Assembly: GCF_963678635.1 (NCBI RefSeq)
Contig: NC_087065.1
Span: forward strand, 68,884,956-68,948,955
DNA length: 64,000 nucleotides
DNA from: Symsagittifera roscoffensis
Taxonomy: Eukaryota > Xenacoelomorpha > Acoela > Convolutidae
Reading direction: 5' to 3'
The position numbers and the translations under genes are program-made. This document shows, piece by piece, positions 34,901 to 44,900 of the stretch (its first letter is position 1; each line of letters begins with the position of its first letter). The notes under the pieces were generated by a model. That model was not told the origin of the DNA. It saw nothing but the letters and a program-made list of their open reading frames with translations, and ran no database searches.

Positions 34901-37900
34901 TTTCGTGGCCAGCACGTCCGCTTGGAACTTGTCCAGCGACATCGTATTCACGTCTTGCATCAGCTTCAACATCTTGCCTCCAGCCAACTCCCGGGCATCA
35001 AGTAGACTCTTCAAATACGCGTGTATCTCTTTAATTATTGCCGGCGCATGCTCAAACGCGTCTTCACCCAAGGTGCACAGCCTCGGTGACAGATACAACC
35101 ATATGTTGTTGTGTGGCTTCGTACGCAAAGCCATTGCCATGAGGTCCTCTTCTGCTGACGTCATGTTCTTCCTGATCATCCTTCCCTGCTCGTTCTCTTT
35201 ATGATCCATCTGCCTGAACCAGAGATCATCAGCCACCTGTTGTACTAACAGATGATCGTCACCTACCCCTGGTCTTAGCTTCAATAATCTTGCGAAGTTG
35301 GACAGCTCCAACCCCAGAACTTCGTCTAGCACCAACCGAGTTGTGCTACAATCTCTGAGTCCCTGTATGGCATTCGAGATGTCAGACCAAACAGCGGGGA
35401 GCTCAGATCGGTGCGGATAATAATTGTCCGGGTCCACCACTCTGTTTGGGGCAGGAATTATCACGTTATATATCCCCTCCGCTATCGTCGTGACCATCGT
35501 GTACACAAATTGAAGGGGTTCAGGCAACGCAGCGTAGCCTGGTGACAATACAAAGATCACCTTCACCACATTCATGGTGAACCGTTGTCTTGCTGCTGCC
35601 TCTACCTCGGCCATCGCCGAGAGCAGTGTCATGATCGCTTCCCCTATAACTTCGTTACTCGGGATCGATCCATCCGTCAGACGTGACAATAGGCCTCTGC
35701 TTTGTAGATGATCATTCGCGCCTGCAACCACTATCACCTGCGGCTCCATGCTGACCACTCTCCGTACACTTATCATCATGCCTATCGCCTGTCCCCAGTC
35801 CAGCTTAGGCGCCGTTAAGAAAATCACATCAGGCCAGAATAGAGAACGGGGTGTATAGAGATAATCGGAGCCGGCCACAACCAGATACTTGGCAGCCTTC
35901 ATGTCCAAGGGATCATACGCTGCAAAAAGGCCATCACCTACTGGGGCCTTCAGATTCCCATATCTCTTGTCGTCTCCAAACACTGTTGTGGTTCGGGGAT
36001 AATCCCTAGAATACTCGCCCGGCGTCTGACCGGGTGGCTTAGAGAATTGTCTAAACATCTTGTGATGCTTGTTGCTGGGTTTGTTCTCCGTCTGAAACTT
36101 GCCTTTGCGCACTGGTGGTGTCCTTTCCCGTGCCCTATCTCGAACGTCGGTGAGCGACCGGGTGTTTAGAGGTCCAAAGGTGTTGTCATGAGGCAATCCA
36201 TCCAAGTCCGCATGTCGGAGTGAGGTCGAGGAGCTGAATTTCTCCTGCTCTGCTAGCAGCCAATCCACGCCCGGTATCCGATAAAGTCGCGACACTGTGG
36301 GACTTTCACCGCCAGTCATTCTCATCACATCTTCCCGACACGTCAGGGTATTCATGTTCAACTTCGCCGACATGTCCGTCTTATACTGACCCCAATGGCT
36401 AGGATCTGAACTATTCCAAAGCAACCTGCTGCCGGATTCAATTCCCTCCGCTGGCACGGTGCTTGTCGACGATCCTGCCGTCGAAGCAGGATTCGTCGTG
36501 GCAGGCGAATCATTCCTCCTAGACGCGGTCTGGGAGTTGTTTCTATTACTCTGTTCCACCGATCTGCCGAGTCGGCTTCCAATCGATTGCGGCCTGGGAG
36601 GAGGGGCAGTCCCCAGCCTGTCTCTCACATTTGAGCTCGGAGCGACGGTTACGGCTCCAACCGTCTCCGTTGCCAAGGGCCCTAGGCGGTTGGCGAGGGA
36701 TTCGGGCACGGTTGCCCTTACTCTACTCCCTCCGGTCGAATTGGTCCGAGCCAAAGAACCGGTCGCTCTTAATTCTTGCTCCACTTCTCTCAACTGCGTT
36801 TGAAACACATCGTTGATCCAATGTCTCCCTCGTTGGCTATTGAAGTGCACTCCATCTCTGGTGAGCTCGATGTGATCAGTCATACGTAGCATGTTTTCAA
36901 GATCCAGGAGTCGCAACTCGCCAGGATTGTTCCTCACCAGATTGCGGGTCATTTCATTCCACCGCGTTACGTTGCCATTCATAAAATCCGCAGCTGTAGT
37001 ACCCACCAAAGGATTTGGCGGTATCGTACACAGGATCACGAGCCTGGGTCTATACTTTTCCTTCAATTCATTCAACAGACACACCAACAGAGGTTCCCAC
37101 TTGTTCTCTGGGGTTACGGGGGCTCTTGAGACGTCATTAGTCCCCAGCATTATTATCAATGTATCCAGACGATCCTCGCCCTGGAACTCCATCATTTTGA
37201 TCACTTGAGCCACTGAGGCTCCTCCAAAGGACAGAGTGGTAGTCTGGCCATAGACGGAGATCTCATTCAGATCTCTCACCAGACTGTCTCCAATGATCAA
37301 ATGGCGACTCCCTGGGGGAATCACTTGGTCGCTCGTGGCGGGGTTCCAGCTCATGTCGTTCAAGCAGGCTCGAGGATGCTCGGCTGGCACTTGCGTGAAC
37401 TGATGACGTGTCATCAGGTTCTTCCTGATATCTACCACGCGAGACTTCTTGAAGACTCCACCAGGCGCAGAGCACGCTATCGTGCGGGTTGCCCGCTCAG
37501 AGCCATCTGATGAATGATCACGACGCTGGGAAGGAACGATCCTAGCCAGTGTCCGTTCAGTGCCTCTGTTGATCTCATCCATCGCGGCTCTGGCCACTTG
37601 GTTAAATGATTCCTGAAATTGAGGAGCCAGATAGGTGTCAGAAGGGTCTGGTATCGTGAACCTCTGACTCGAAGCAGACGGTCGTGTCTGCTGAGGAGCC
37701 TCGTGCTCCTTTGATGCATGCAAATCCAGAACCTCAGGTCCTCTCGATGCGCACAGCTCCTGCGCGGTTGTCCTGGGGCGTGTGTCGTTAGATCCCTCCG
37801 AGGACCTCATGCTCGCCAGGATTTCCGGTGACACTTGGCTCACCTTCGCCATATACAGCTCCTTCAGGTGCTTTATCTCATCCTCCTTGTAGGCCACCTG

Positions 37901-38494
37901 CAGATCTTCGAATTTCTTTTTCCATTCGTCTCTCTCCCGAGCTATGGTCCTGTACTCCTGAAGTTTGGCACACAGCTCATTCTGGTCCCTCTCCTTCTTC
38001 TCCAGTGTTTCAATCGTTTCCGACGTCTGGATCTCTATCTCGCTCACTCTCACTCTCTTCAGGGGAGGAGCAGCTGTTGGAGAGTCGACCGAGTGTGACG
38101 GGCCTGGCCCATCACGCTGTCTCTTCGCTCCGATTAATGGCTGCGCAGGTTGGACAGGTAAGGGCATTTCACCTAGCCGGTGGTCCCTTTGCTCGCCTAG
38201 TCCCGGCTCACGAGCCAGGTCGTGGCCGGACATTTCTCCGCGCCTCCATCTCATCAATCGGTTTCGGCCTCTCTCGGCGGTCCCGGACTCACCGAAGGCC
38301 AACATCAACACTACTTCCGTAGGGCGATTCCCTCGACCCTCTCTTCCCAGTGCATTGAGGAGTGCGACCACAAACATCGCCAACCCCGGGTCTTCTCGTG
38401 TGAAGTCACAATCGATCAGCCGCTGATAGATCTCGTCTAGAGTCGCTCCTAGACTCGCTGAGAGGAATTCCATGAGTTCGTTAGTATCTCCCAT
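31952..38494 (-). CDS. Giant element ORF2: SGNH/GDSL hydrolase plus second SGNH-like domain
   Basis: Uninterrupted frame of 2180 aa from the first ATG (38494; further upstream only a TTG). A coiled coil lies near residues 165-220. SGNH domain 1 (about 395-570) shows all four blocks: IIGDSLVRDL (nucleophile Ser about 404), SFGGAS (Gly), MLGTNDVS (Asn about 453) and TRDGVHFNS (Asp-x-x-His about 547-550). A catalytically competent esterase/lipase-like hydrolase is therefore likely. Near 867-1030 a second, weaker SGNH-like segment occurs (VVAGSDYL, VVAGANDHL), with the Ser block altered. The C-terminal half (about 1050-2180) is unrecognised and acidic or Ser-rich in places. SGNH domains occur in ORF1 of CR1/L2-type non-LTR elements; here one sits where an LTR retrovirus-like element would carry env. 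How ORF2 is expressed (splicing, reinitiation) is unknown. Confidence 0.85.
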   Translation of the reverse strand: MGDTNELMEFLSASLGATLDEIYQRLIDCDFTREDPGLAMFVVALLNALGREGRGNRPTEVVLMLAFGESGTAERGRNRLMRWRRGEMSGHDLAREPGLGEQRDHRLGEMPLPVQPAQPLIGAKRQRDGPGPSHSVDSPTAAPPLKRVRVSEIEIQTSETIETLEKKERDQNELCAKLQEYRTIARERDEWKKKFEDLQVAYKEDEIKHLKELYMAKVSQVSPEILASMRSSEGSNDTRPRTTAQELCASRGPEVLDLHASKEHEAPQQTRPSASSQRFTIPDPSDTYLAPQFQESFNQVARAAMDEINRGTERTLARIVPSQRRDHSSDGSERATRTIACSAPGGVFKKSRVVDIRKNLMTRHQFTQVPAEHPRACLNDMSWNPATSDQVIPPGSRHLIIGDSLVRDLNEISVYGQTTTLSFGGASVAQVIKMMEFQGEDRLDTLIIMLGTNDVSRAPVTPENKWEPLLVCLLNELKEKYRPRLVILCTIPPNPLVGTTAADFMNGNVTRWNEMTRNLVRNNPGELRLLDLENMLRMTDHIELTRDGVHFNSQRGRHWINDVFQTQLREVEQELRATGSLARTNSTGGSRVRATVPESLANRLGPLATETVGAVTVAPSSNVRDRLGTAPPPRPQSIGSRLGRSVEQSNRNNSQTASRRNDSPATTNPASTAGSSTSTVPAEGIESGSRLLWNSSDPSHWGQYKTDMSAKLNMNTLTCREDVMRMTGGESPTVSRLYRIPGVDWLLAEQEKFSSSTSLRHADLDGLPHDNTFGPLNTRSLTDVRDRARERTPPVRKGKFQTENKPSNKHHKMFRQFSKPPGQTPGEYSRDYPRTTTVFGDDKRYGNLKAPVGDGLFAAYDPLDMKAAKYLVVAGSDYLYTPRSLFWPDVIFLTAPKLDWGQAIGMMISVRRVVSMEPQVIVVAGANDHLQSRGLLSRLTDGSIPSNEVIGEAIMTLLSAMAEVEAAARQRFTMNVVKVIFVLSPGYAALPEPLQFVYTMVTTIAEGIYNVIIPAPNRVVDPDNYYPHRSELPAVWSDISNAIQGLRDCSTTRLVLDEVLGLELSNFARLLKLRPGVGDDHLLVQQVADDLWFRQMDHKENEQGRMIRKNMTSAEEDLMAMALRTKPHNNIWLYLSPRLCTLGEDAFEHAPAIIKEIHAYLKSLLDARELAGGKMLKLMQDVNTMSLDKFQADVLATKAQYERSDAILGGMGVGWTPSFLSTCYPRASRNLIASFVKDIRKLSIGLVLALYVTFGHENFVKGPANLFTQALADLRLDGLLTLIAMTYGRLGDLLVLLRYPEQLQGPSREFNAQLETASLRKMKDWRTLLLQYLLQQNRSVTGEDKVATNASECKQYCGMPLLTDLAVMMRIDPLALVHGLREFVTVVYGPVMSFAFPDVQVKAYRNSVLYVNLVSVVDCSVLNWVEQSELRKLASDDRLFGRIAEPGWVLMDFNNHFKCRMGREDLSHIQFNPKLWNLRPVVKDTGEAVGVPQLPGAYAHAKENQQTWLPGSRPLPDQCHRYPPIRRMLLGVTSPIIAPRIGAARDAEKRMQKWSGGMEPRFISWNVAAAHTFDFSFPDAWSRKKIKALPSRRPEVSAETWNEVYSSADDLSRLKWSGEANVVMLEVASESRGGSYVTIEDLAPHGEELVEFLVDDELFYHAGDMAVPARPDSGADARPGPSGPRPKPDADDDELMDQDDNDEGTGSKTEKSGETDLGALERDLLEYRFSEDDDGEVDGSLLLMAPSSFMSPTKEASADLSPIDPISQARECRSRDPQKLLYESPRRRKIEESMKISFLSTLPEEEWERYQMELEGKTGAIWSRVNFMEKSWDVIRRYGTQSIMKVGLNQPIMREVLEKIVSSMESDVLTESVTEDSADDQHVAKKLPVRRARKGLKRLKGRTGSRAMNPKVVKSRANAVVTSLASAGRSGESGQGDTTTLTGGEKENLIPPMLLAGLTVTATRSKKTARTLADTKLEMEVISQCGSGGLEDYRPSRINMAKLKLEGQLDVVEYSRITVPESVHMGDPAGGYVEMLKARNSARGHLMAWNEKPAMQEYLKGLTENSNFNRKEYGTVMSSEANEIGLEKLLEISWRAALQKYFDETMNAPATVAAYLAHPCVRTDLQVRLAWCLMGIKRAEYEASNDSKSREQELELMEALRTLISKDDSAKTQIHCVATW

Positions 38495-38935
38495 TTCTTT
38501 TCGTGTTGATTCTTCGTGTAATCTCTTCTGATTCAGTGTCAGTAAACAATTTCCGATCAATCAAGATCTAAAAGACAGGTCGCGACTTAGAATCATCATT
38601 TTAAGATGCAACATCAATCAATTCTCTAAAACTCTCCATTGAAATTCTCTTTTTCAATTCTGATTTAAAATTTTAGCACCAAGGTGGATCGTCCACCTTT
38701 ACTTTCGTCAGAGTAGCATGAATGTACGCTGTCACCTTGATGACCTGGGGTGCCCCAGGTCTTTTATGACACTAACATAAAACATAACATCACAATAACA
38801 TAACATAAACATCACATAAACATCACATAAAAACCTAATCCCTAATACTGTACCTAAGACCTAACCTAATCTAAAACTTGACTCTAATTCTTATCGAGCA
38901 ACTTAATAAAAACCACTTATCGCCGAGCGCAATTC
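38495..38935 (-). promoter_or_regulatory. Inter-ORF region with two strong hairpins
   Basis: The 441 bp between the two ORFs include gacctgggg-tg-ccccaggtc (38742-38761), a perfect 9-bp stem, and aaggtgga-tcg-tccacctt (38681-38699), a perfect 8-bp stem, 40 nt apart. A low-complexity run of cacataaacat-type repeats lies at 38775-38830. Possible roles in reinitiation, splicing control or termination are inferences. Confidence 0.6.
38742..38761. other. Perfect 9-bp stem hairpin
   Basis: gacctggggtgccccaggtc is fully self-complementary around a TG centre, located between ORF1 and ORF2 of the giant element. Confidence 0.9.
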
Positions 38936-41900
38936 TTAGCATATGCTCAGATAGTATTTTTTATGTAAGTAAACCTCTATGTCAGTCTCTGAAAATATCA
39001 CATGCACAAGAGCATACAACTCTCTCGGATGTAGCTTTCCCCTATTGGGATCATAAACTGGCAACGAGAGAGAGGTCACACCTCTCTCAACCAGGAAATC
39101 CCTAAGTCGAGTCAAGGCCAATACCAAGCTCTCCGGATTCACGTGTTGCCTATCAGTAGCTTTCGTAACCAAAAAACACAAATATTTCCCTGGTATCTGT
39201 GATGCAACAGGGGGCAACGCTATCATTCCTCCTACACCCGGCCTCTGTTTCCACAAAAACTCGATATTCTTGTACTCTCTTTTAAAGTCGGCCGCTAGTG
39301 CTGTTTTGAAGCTTACGTCCGCAGTTATCGCTATGGCGCACGTGCGTTCCGTGAGTATGAAATCGCTGTCCGTTATAACGATATTGTTCGAATAGTGGTT
39401 CGGGAGATCAAAATACGATTCAAAGATTCGTCCAAAAGGTGGTTTCTTAGCATTCTCGCCCTCTGTCTCTAGTTCTCCGGTTTCCCTTGCCGATTTCAAT
39501 TTTTTTATTATGAGATTTTCGGTGTGGGTGAGTCCTACCCCCACTCCCCGGACAAAAATATCCATCGACGTCCCCGTCGATCGCCCAAAGTCTAGGAGAC
39601 CGAGGTTGGATTGTGGAACACGTAGAGGACCATCTGGGGCGACCCAGTTGGACTCGGTATTGTCATGACTGATGTATTTGACGCCGTCTCTGTCGACGTC
39701 CTGAATCGTCAGGATCGTCTCTTTTGGATCTGTCGGCAGATCGTGGAGCCATTCGAGCACGCGCAAGTTTGTTAGTTCTTGCTCATGTGTCTGTTCCGCT
39801 TCTGGTTCGAACTCCACTTCCGGTTCTGATCGATCGTCGATCCAATCTTGATCCATATCGTTCACAAGGTCGATTTCTTCTAGCATCGCTACTTCGTCCA
39901 GCCCCACCAGCGAGTCTATGACATCACTCACTACTATCCGGTCTACAACGAAGTCCTCGCCATACGGATTGTATTTCTTCTGGTTTTTTCCCCTCTTACT
40001 TTGGCGTGTCTCCATAGTGAGCGGAAAGTCAGGCTGTATTCCTTTGTCAATTTCGGTTTGTTCCGGGCAATCCCAGTCTTCTTCGGCATAGGGTAGAGTT
40101 TCATCGTCCACCTCTACTCGCTCAGTCAACTCGAGATCCAGTGGTAGATCACAATTGTCCACCATCTCATTGCCGTCGTTCTTGTCGCGAGTACCCCTTT
40201 CATTCACTTCACAAGCAGGATCCACTATTAAATAGTCTCCCTCTTGCATGTCCGCTGGGATGCACCAATCCTCGGACGAGGCGTTGTGTGGTTTGATATT
40301 CTCGTAATGAGCCGCTCTTCCGGTGCTCAGCCGATAAAAACGACCTCCTTGATGCACCTCTGTTATTTGAAATGGACCACGCCATTTCTTTAATAGTTTC
40401 TTGGTTCCTTTTGGTGGAACCACTTCCTGGAACACCCAGACATAATCGCCAACTGAGTAGGCTTTTGCATCGGCTGTTCTTTTATCAAACCTCCTTTTTT
40501 GTCTAATTTGCGCCTGTTGCGTATTCCTCCTGCATAAGTCATTGAGGTCCTGTTGTCTTCTAATAACGTCCCGCACGTACGTTTGCGGTGCTGTCCTCTT
40601 CCCTTCATATTCAGGGTAGAAGAACGTTAACGGGAGTGCTTTTTCATGACCCGTCAGCATCATATGCGGACTTATTCCCGTGGTGGAATGCTCCGTGCTG
40701 TTGTAAGCACCCATCACTTGCGGTAAGTGCTTGTCCCAGTCATCCATGTAGCGTGAGCAGTAGACTCTCAACATGGATACCAGTGTGCGATTCTGCCTCT
40801 CGACTAGGCCATTCGTTTGCGGGTGATAAGTGGTCGAGTGGGCCTGCGCTACCTGCGACCTTTTCATTAACTCTTTCGTGAGATCACCTACGAATGCTTT
40901 GCCATTGTCAGATTGGAACGTGATGGGGCAGCCATGCCTTGCTATCCACACGTTTATCAAATGATCGCACGTTTCTTCTGCCGATGCTGTCATGCAGGGT
41001 GCCGCCTCCGCATACTTCGTAAAATGGTCGATCATTACCAGCACCTGATTATAGCCCGTTGCTGTCATGCAGATTTTCTGGTGATCAATTTGCACCACTT
41101 CGTTGAAACCTGACGATTCTATTGACTGTAGGGGGAACCTTAGTTTCCTGGGATCCTTTGCCTGTTGACAAGACAGGCATGCGGCTATCCATTTCTCACA
41201 AGCCTTCTTCAACCCCGGCCATTCGAATCGTTTTTGTATCCTGTTATACACTTTGTCCACGCCTTGATGTCCCATCTGATCATGTGAGCGAAAGAGCAAC
41301 TCAGTCTGGTACAACTGTGGTAACACTATTGAGTTGTATTTATAAAGGACCTTGTCCTCCTCCTTGCGCTTACAGGCTACGATTCCGTCCTTATTCAGGT
41401 ACAACAAGTCTTTTCTCTTCAGGTAAAACTGCTTCAGGATTTTGTAGCTGTCTTCTTCCAAGTCTCCCTTGTCAGGTGCTCCATTCTCGATCCATCTTTT
41501 CAGACTGCTCGTCATTCTATCATTTCGTTGAGCCCTCAGGAGATCCGACAGCCTGTACCTGGCTTTCAAATACGTCTTCACCACGTTCATTTGCCCACTC
41601 ATTATCTCCGGAGCATGAGCATCGTCCATCAACTTGACACACCATATCTTTTTCAAAGGCGTCGCTTCTTGCACAGATGGTTCCAGATTGGTACGGACGA
41701 CCGTACCATGTGGCAGCAATCTGGTTGGGCGTTTTGAAACTGCTATCAGTTCGAGCTCGTCTGCGGCATTGTCTACCACAGTGCCCTCTTCATCTGAGGT
41801 GTATCTGTCCCTGTCTGGATCCTGATGTATTTCCCGGTCCAGCCCACGCTGCTTCCAGTCTACCAATAAGGAGTGGATCGCAATCTCTGACACATCGGAA

Positions 41901-44900
41901 TTGGAAGTTGTTTCAGACGTGTTGTCCCAGGACTGGGGTCTCGAGTCACCACTTGAAACGACTGATTCCTCAACATCATATTCCAAGTTGTCTGAGATGT
42001 TTCTTGACTCCCCGGACAAAACTCTGTCCATCGGTCGCTTTGAACCCGACTCCCCAGACAAAATTCTGCCCCTAGGTGGTCTAGTCAACCTCTCCCCGGA
42101 CAAGTCGTCCTGCACGGGCTCAAAGATGTCTGACTCATCAGAGGAGACGTCCTTGACTGGCTCGAAGGTGTCAGACTCCCCGGACATTGTCTCGTCCATG
42201 GACGAACAATCTGGGCTTGGCTCGTATTCCTCTTTTGCATCCGTGAAGTGCACTCTCCTCGTGAAGCTAGATTTCGATCTGATCCTGACTTCCTCAGTAG
42301 CTTGGTTTTGATTCGATGTTCCATATTCAGTGAACGAAGTTCTCAACAATACTTCTTTCGGCATCGAGGTCACCAGCTGGTTGACGATCGACCTGCAATC
42401 CCGTTCAACGCCTCGGCTGCGAATGGACACTGGCCTCTTCTCCGTTCTCTCGGTGACAGTCAACCTCTGCATGGTTTCCCTCCATTCACGATCATGCCTA
42501 TCCACTTCCCTATCCAACAAGTCACGGAGTTTTCCCATGACGTCCGGCGCCACGTTCACCGTCTTATTCAATAAAGCGATGCTGTTTATACCCAGCCTGG
42601 TCAGTTCTTGCTGTACCAAGTTGGATCGGACTAGCAGATCCAACGGAACGGGTTCGCCTCTGGCTAAAAGCTTTATCTCCGCAGCCGTCTCCACTGGAAG
42701 GTCAGGGTGTCCAGGTATAGGATGTCCTGATTTGTCTAACCACCTAGTAAGTGGCAGCTCATCATAGGTTTCTTTGTCCAGAAAGGAAAACCCGTCTTTG
42801 ATCTCTGATTGGTTAACTTGCTTCTCTTCGAGGCGCTCATAAAATTCTGTCTTTTTGCTGAGGCTATCTGCGTTCTGGTGCTTGTCACGGGTACGGTGCT
42901 CTATGATCATGTGGTATCCATCCAAGCGCACGATCCAACGACCTATGTAGCTCTGGTCCATCGAATAGGTTTTCAGCCAGGCAAGGGCACGATTGTCCAC
43001 ACGCAACTTGAAGGGAGCACTCCCCAAGTAGGCCCTGTACTTTTCCACAAACGTGATCACAGCAAACATCTCCGCTTTTGGTGCGCCGTACTTCATCTCA
43101 GTGTCACTCAGGACTTTACTTCCATAAGCTATCGGACGAAGAACCGTTCTCCCGTTCCACTCCTGCTCTTGGTGAAGTATGCCTGATATCGCAACCACTG
43201 ATGCATCCGTGTCCAGCACGAACATCCCCTTCTCCGTTGGCATGCCGAGGACCGGTGCCTCGCAAAGTTCGCGTTTGATGTTTTCAAATGAGACTTGTGC
43301 CTCATCAGTCCAGGTGAACTTTTTGCCCTTATTTCTCATCAACTTCTGCATGGGGTATATTTTGTCAGCATACCCCTTGATGAACTCGCGATAATAATTG
43401 GCGAATCCCAGAAAACTCATCAACTGTGTATCTGTTTTAGGTGCCTTCCAGGTCAGCACCGCTTCAACCGCTTCGGGATCTGGTCTCACTCCATGTTTGT
43501 CAACCAGGCGGCCCAGATACTTTATGGAATCTTTGAGGATTTCGCACTTAGAGGGTTTGCATTTCAGACCCGCCTGCTTCATGCAAGAAAACACCTCTTC
43601 CAACCTTTCGATGTGGTCTTCCAAGGTTGGTGTCGCGATCACTACATCATCGACATAACACATGATGAGATTCCCATACTTCTTAGTAACGCTCGTGAGT
43701 GCCTGAGCCATCAGTCGCTGGAATGTGGCTGTCGCGTTGCACAATCCGAATGGCATCCTCTTCCACTGGAACAGTCCCAGCTCACAAGCGAAACCTGTTT
43801 TCTCTCGATCTTGCTTTCTGAGCGGCACTTGCCAGAATGCTGAGCCCAAATCCAACGTTGTGAAGAACTTGGCGTCTCCCAGCTTGGATAGGCTCTCATC
43901 GATGCGGGGAATCGGATATGCGTCCTTTATAGTCACTGCGTTCAGATAACGGAAATCGCAACAAAATCTGAGTTGTCCCCCTTTCTTTTTTGCCATGACC
44001 ACGCCACAAGCCCATGGGGACTTCGACGGCTCGATCATGTCGTACTCCATTAACATCTCGATTTCCTTCCTACACGCTTCTGACTTGTTTGGGGTCATTC
44101 TTCTCGCCCCTTCCCTATGAGGTACCGAGCCCTCTTCTATCTCAATCTCGTGCTCTACAAAATTGCAACAACCTATGTCGGCCTTATGTTTCGAAAAAAC
44201 GTCTGCGTTCCGATTTAGCACCGCCCTGAGCGAATCTAGTTCCTTGTCGGATATTTTACCCTTCAGATGCTCTATCTCAGGTAGGACAGGCCTATTCGCT
44301 GCTAACTCTGCTTCCGTCGGTCTCTCAGGAAAGTTGGAACAACTAGACAGCCCATCATCTGTTTCCGACTTCATTGAAAACAATTTCCTAGAAGATTTCA
44401 ATTCAATTACTCTTTTCATTATACATTCTTGGTTCGCATGTAATGGACACTTAGTTACATCAAACTTCTTCAAGTTCTCCACACTCAGAAAGTCTGTGTT
44501 CAGAGGCAAAGCGTAGCCAAGTTTCTTTCCCCTCTGTATTGTCACTGTTGTTGCCTCTGTGTTCAATAACACACTCACACACAGTCCGCTCTGAGTGAGC
44601 GAGAAGCTTCTTCCTAAAATAGCCGAGCTTTTACTGTTTGGATTTGGTACCAGACACACCTGTCTGTCATTGCTGAGTTCATTCAAGTTCCTCATCCTAA
44701 ACGTTGCTATTACGGCTTGGTTCGGTTTTAATCTAACTTTTCGATCCAGAAAAATCGGCACCTTGGCCTGATTAATTAAGATCTTATTAAGGGGTCTTTT
44801 CTCATACTTTCTTTCAGGATCCCTGATCCTAATCAATCCGTCATTGAGATCTATCGTGACGTCAAAGTTGCGAACGAAATCCCTTCCTAGGATGAACTGG

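Noticed and set aside
31952-38494. Envelope gene in the second ORF of the giant element
   Set aside because: I see no signal peptide, fusion-type hydrophobic segment or C-terminal membrane anchor; the recognisable parts are SGNH-type.
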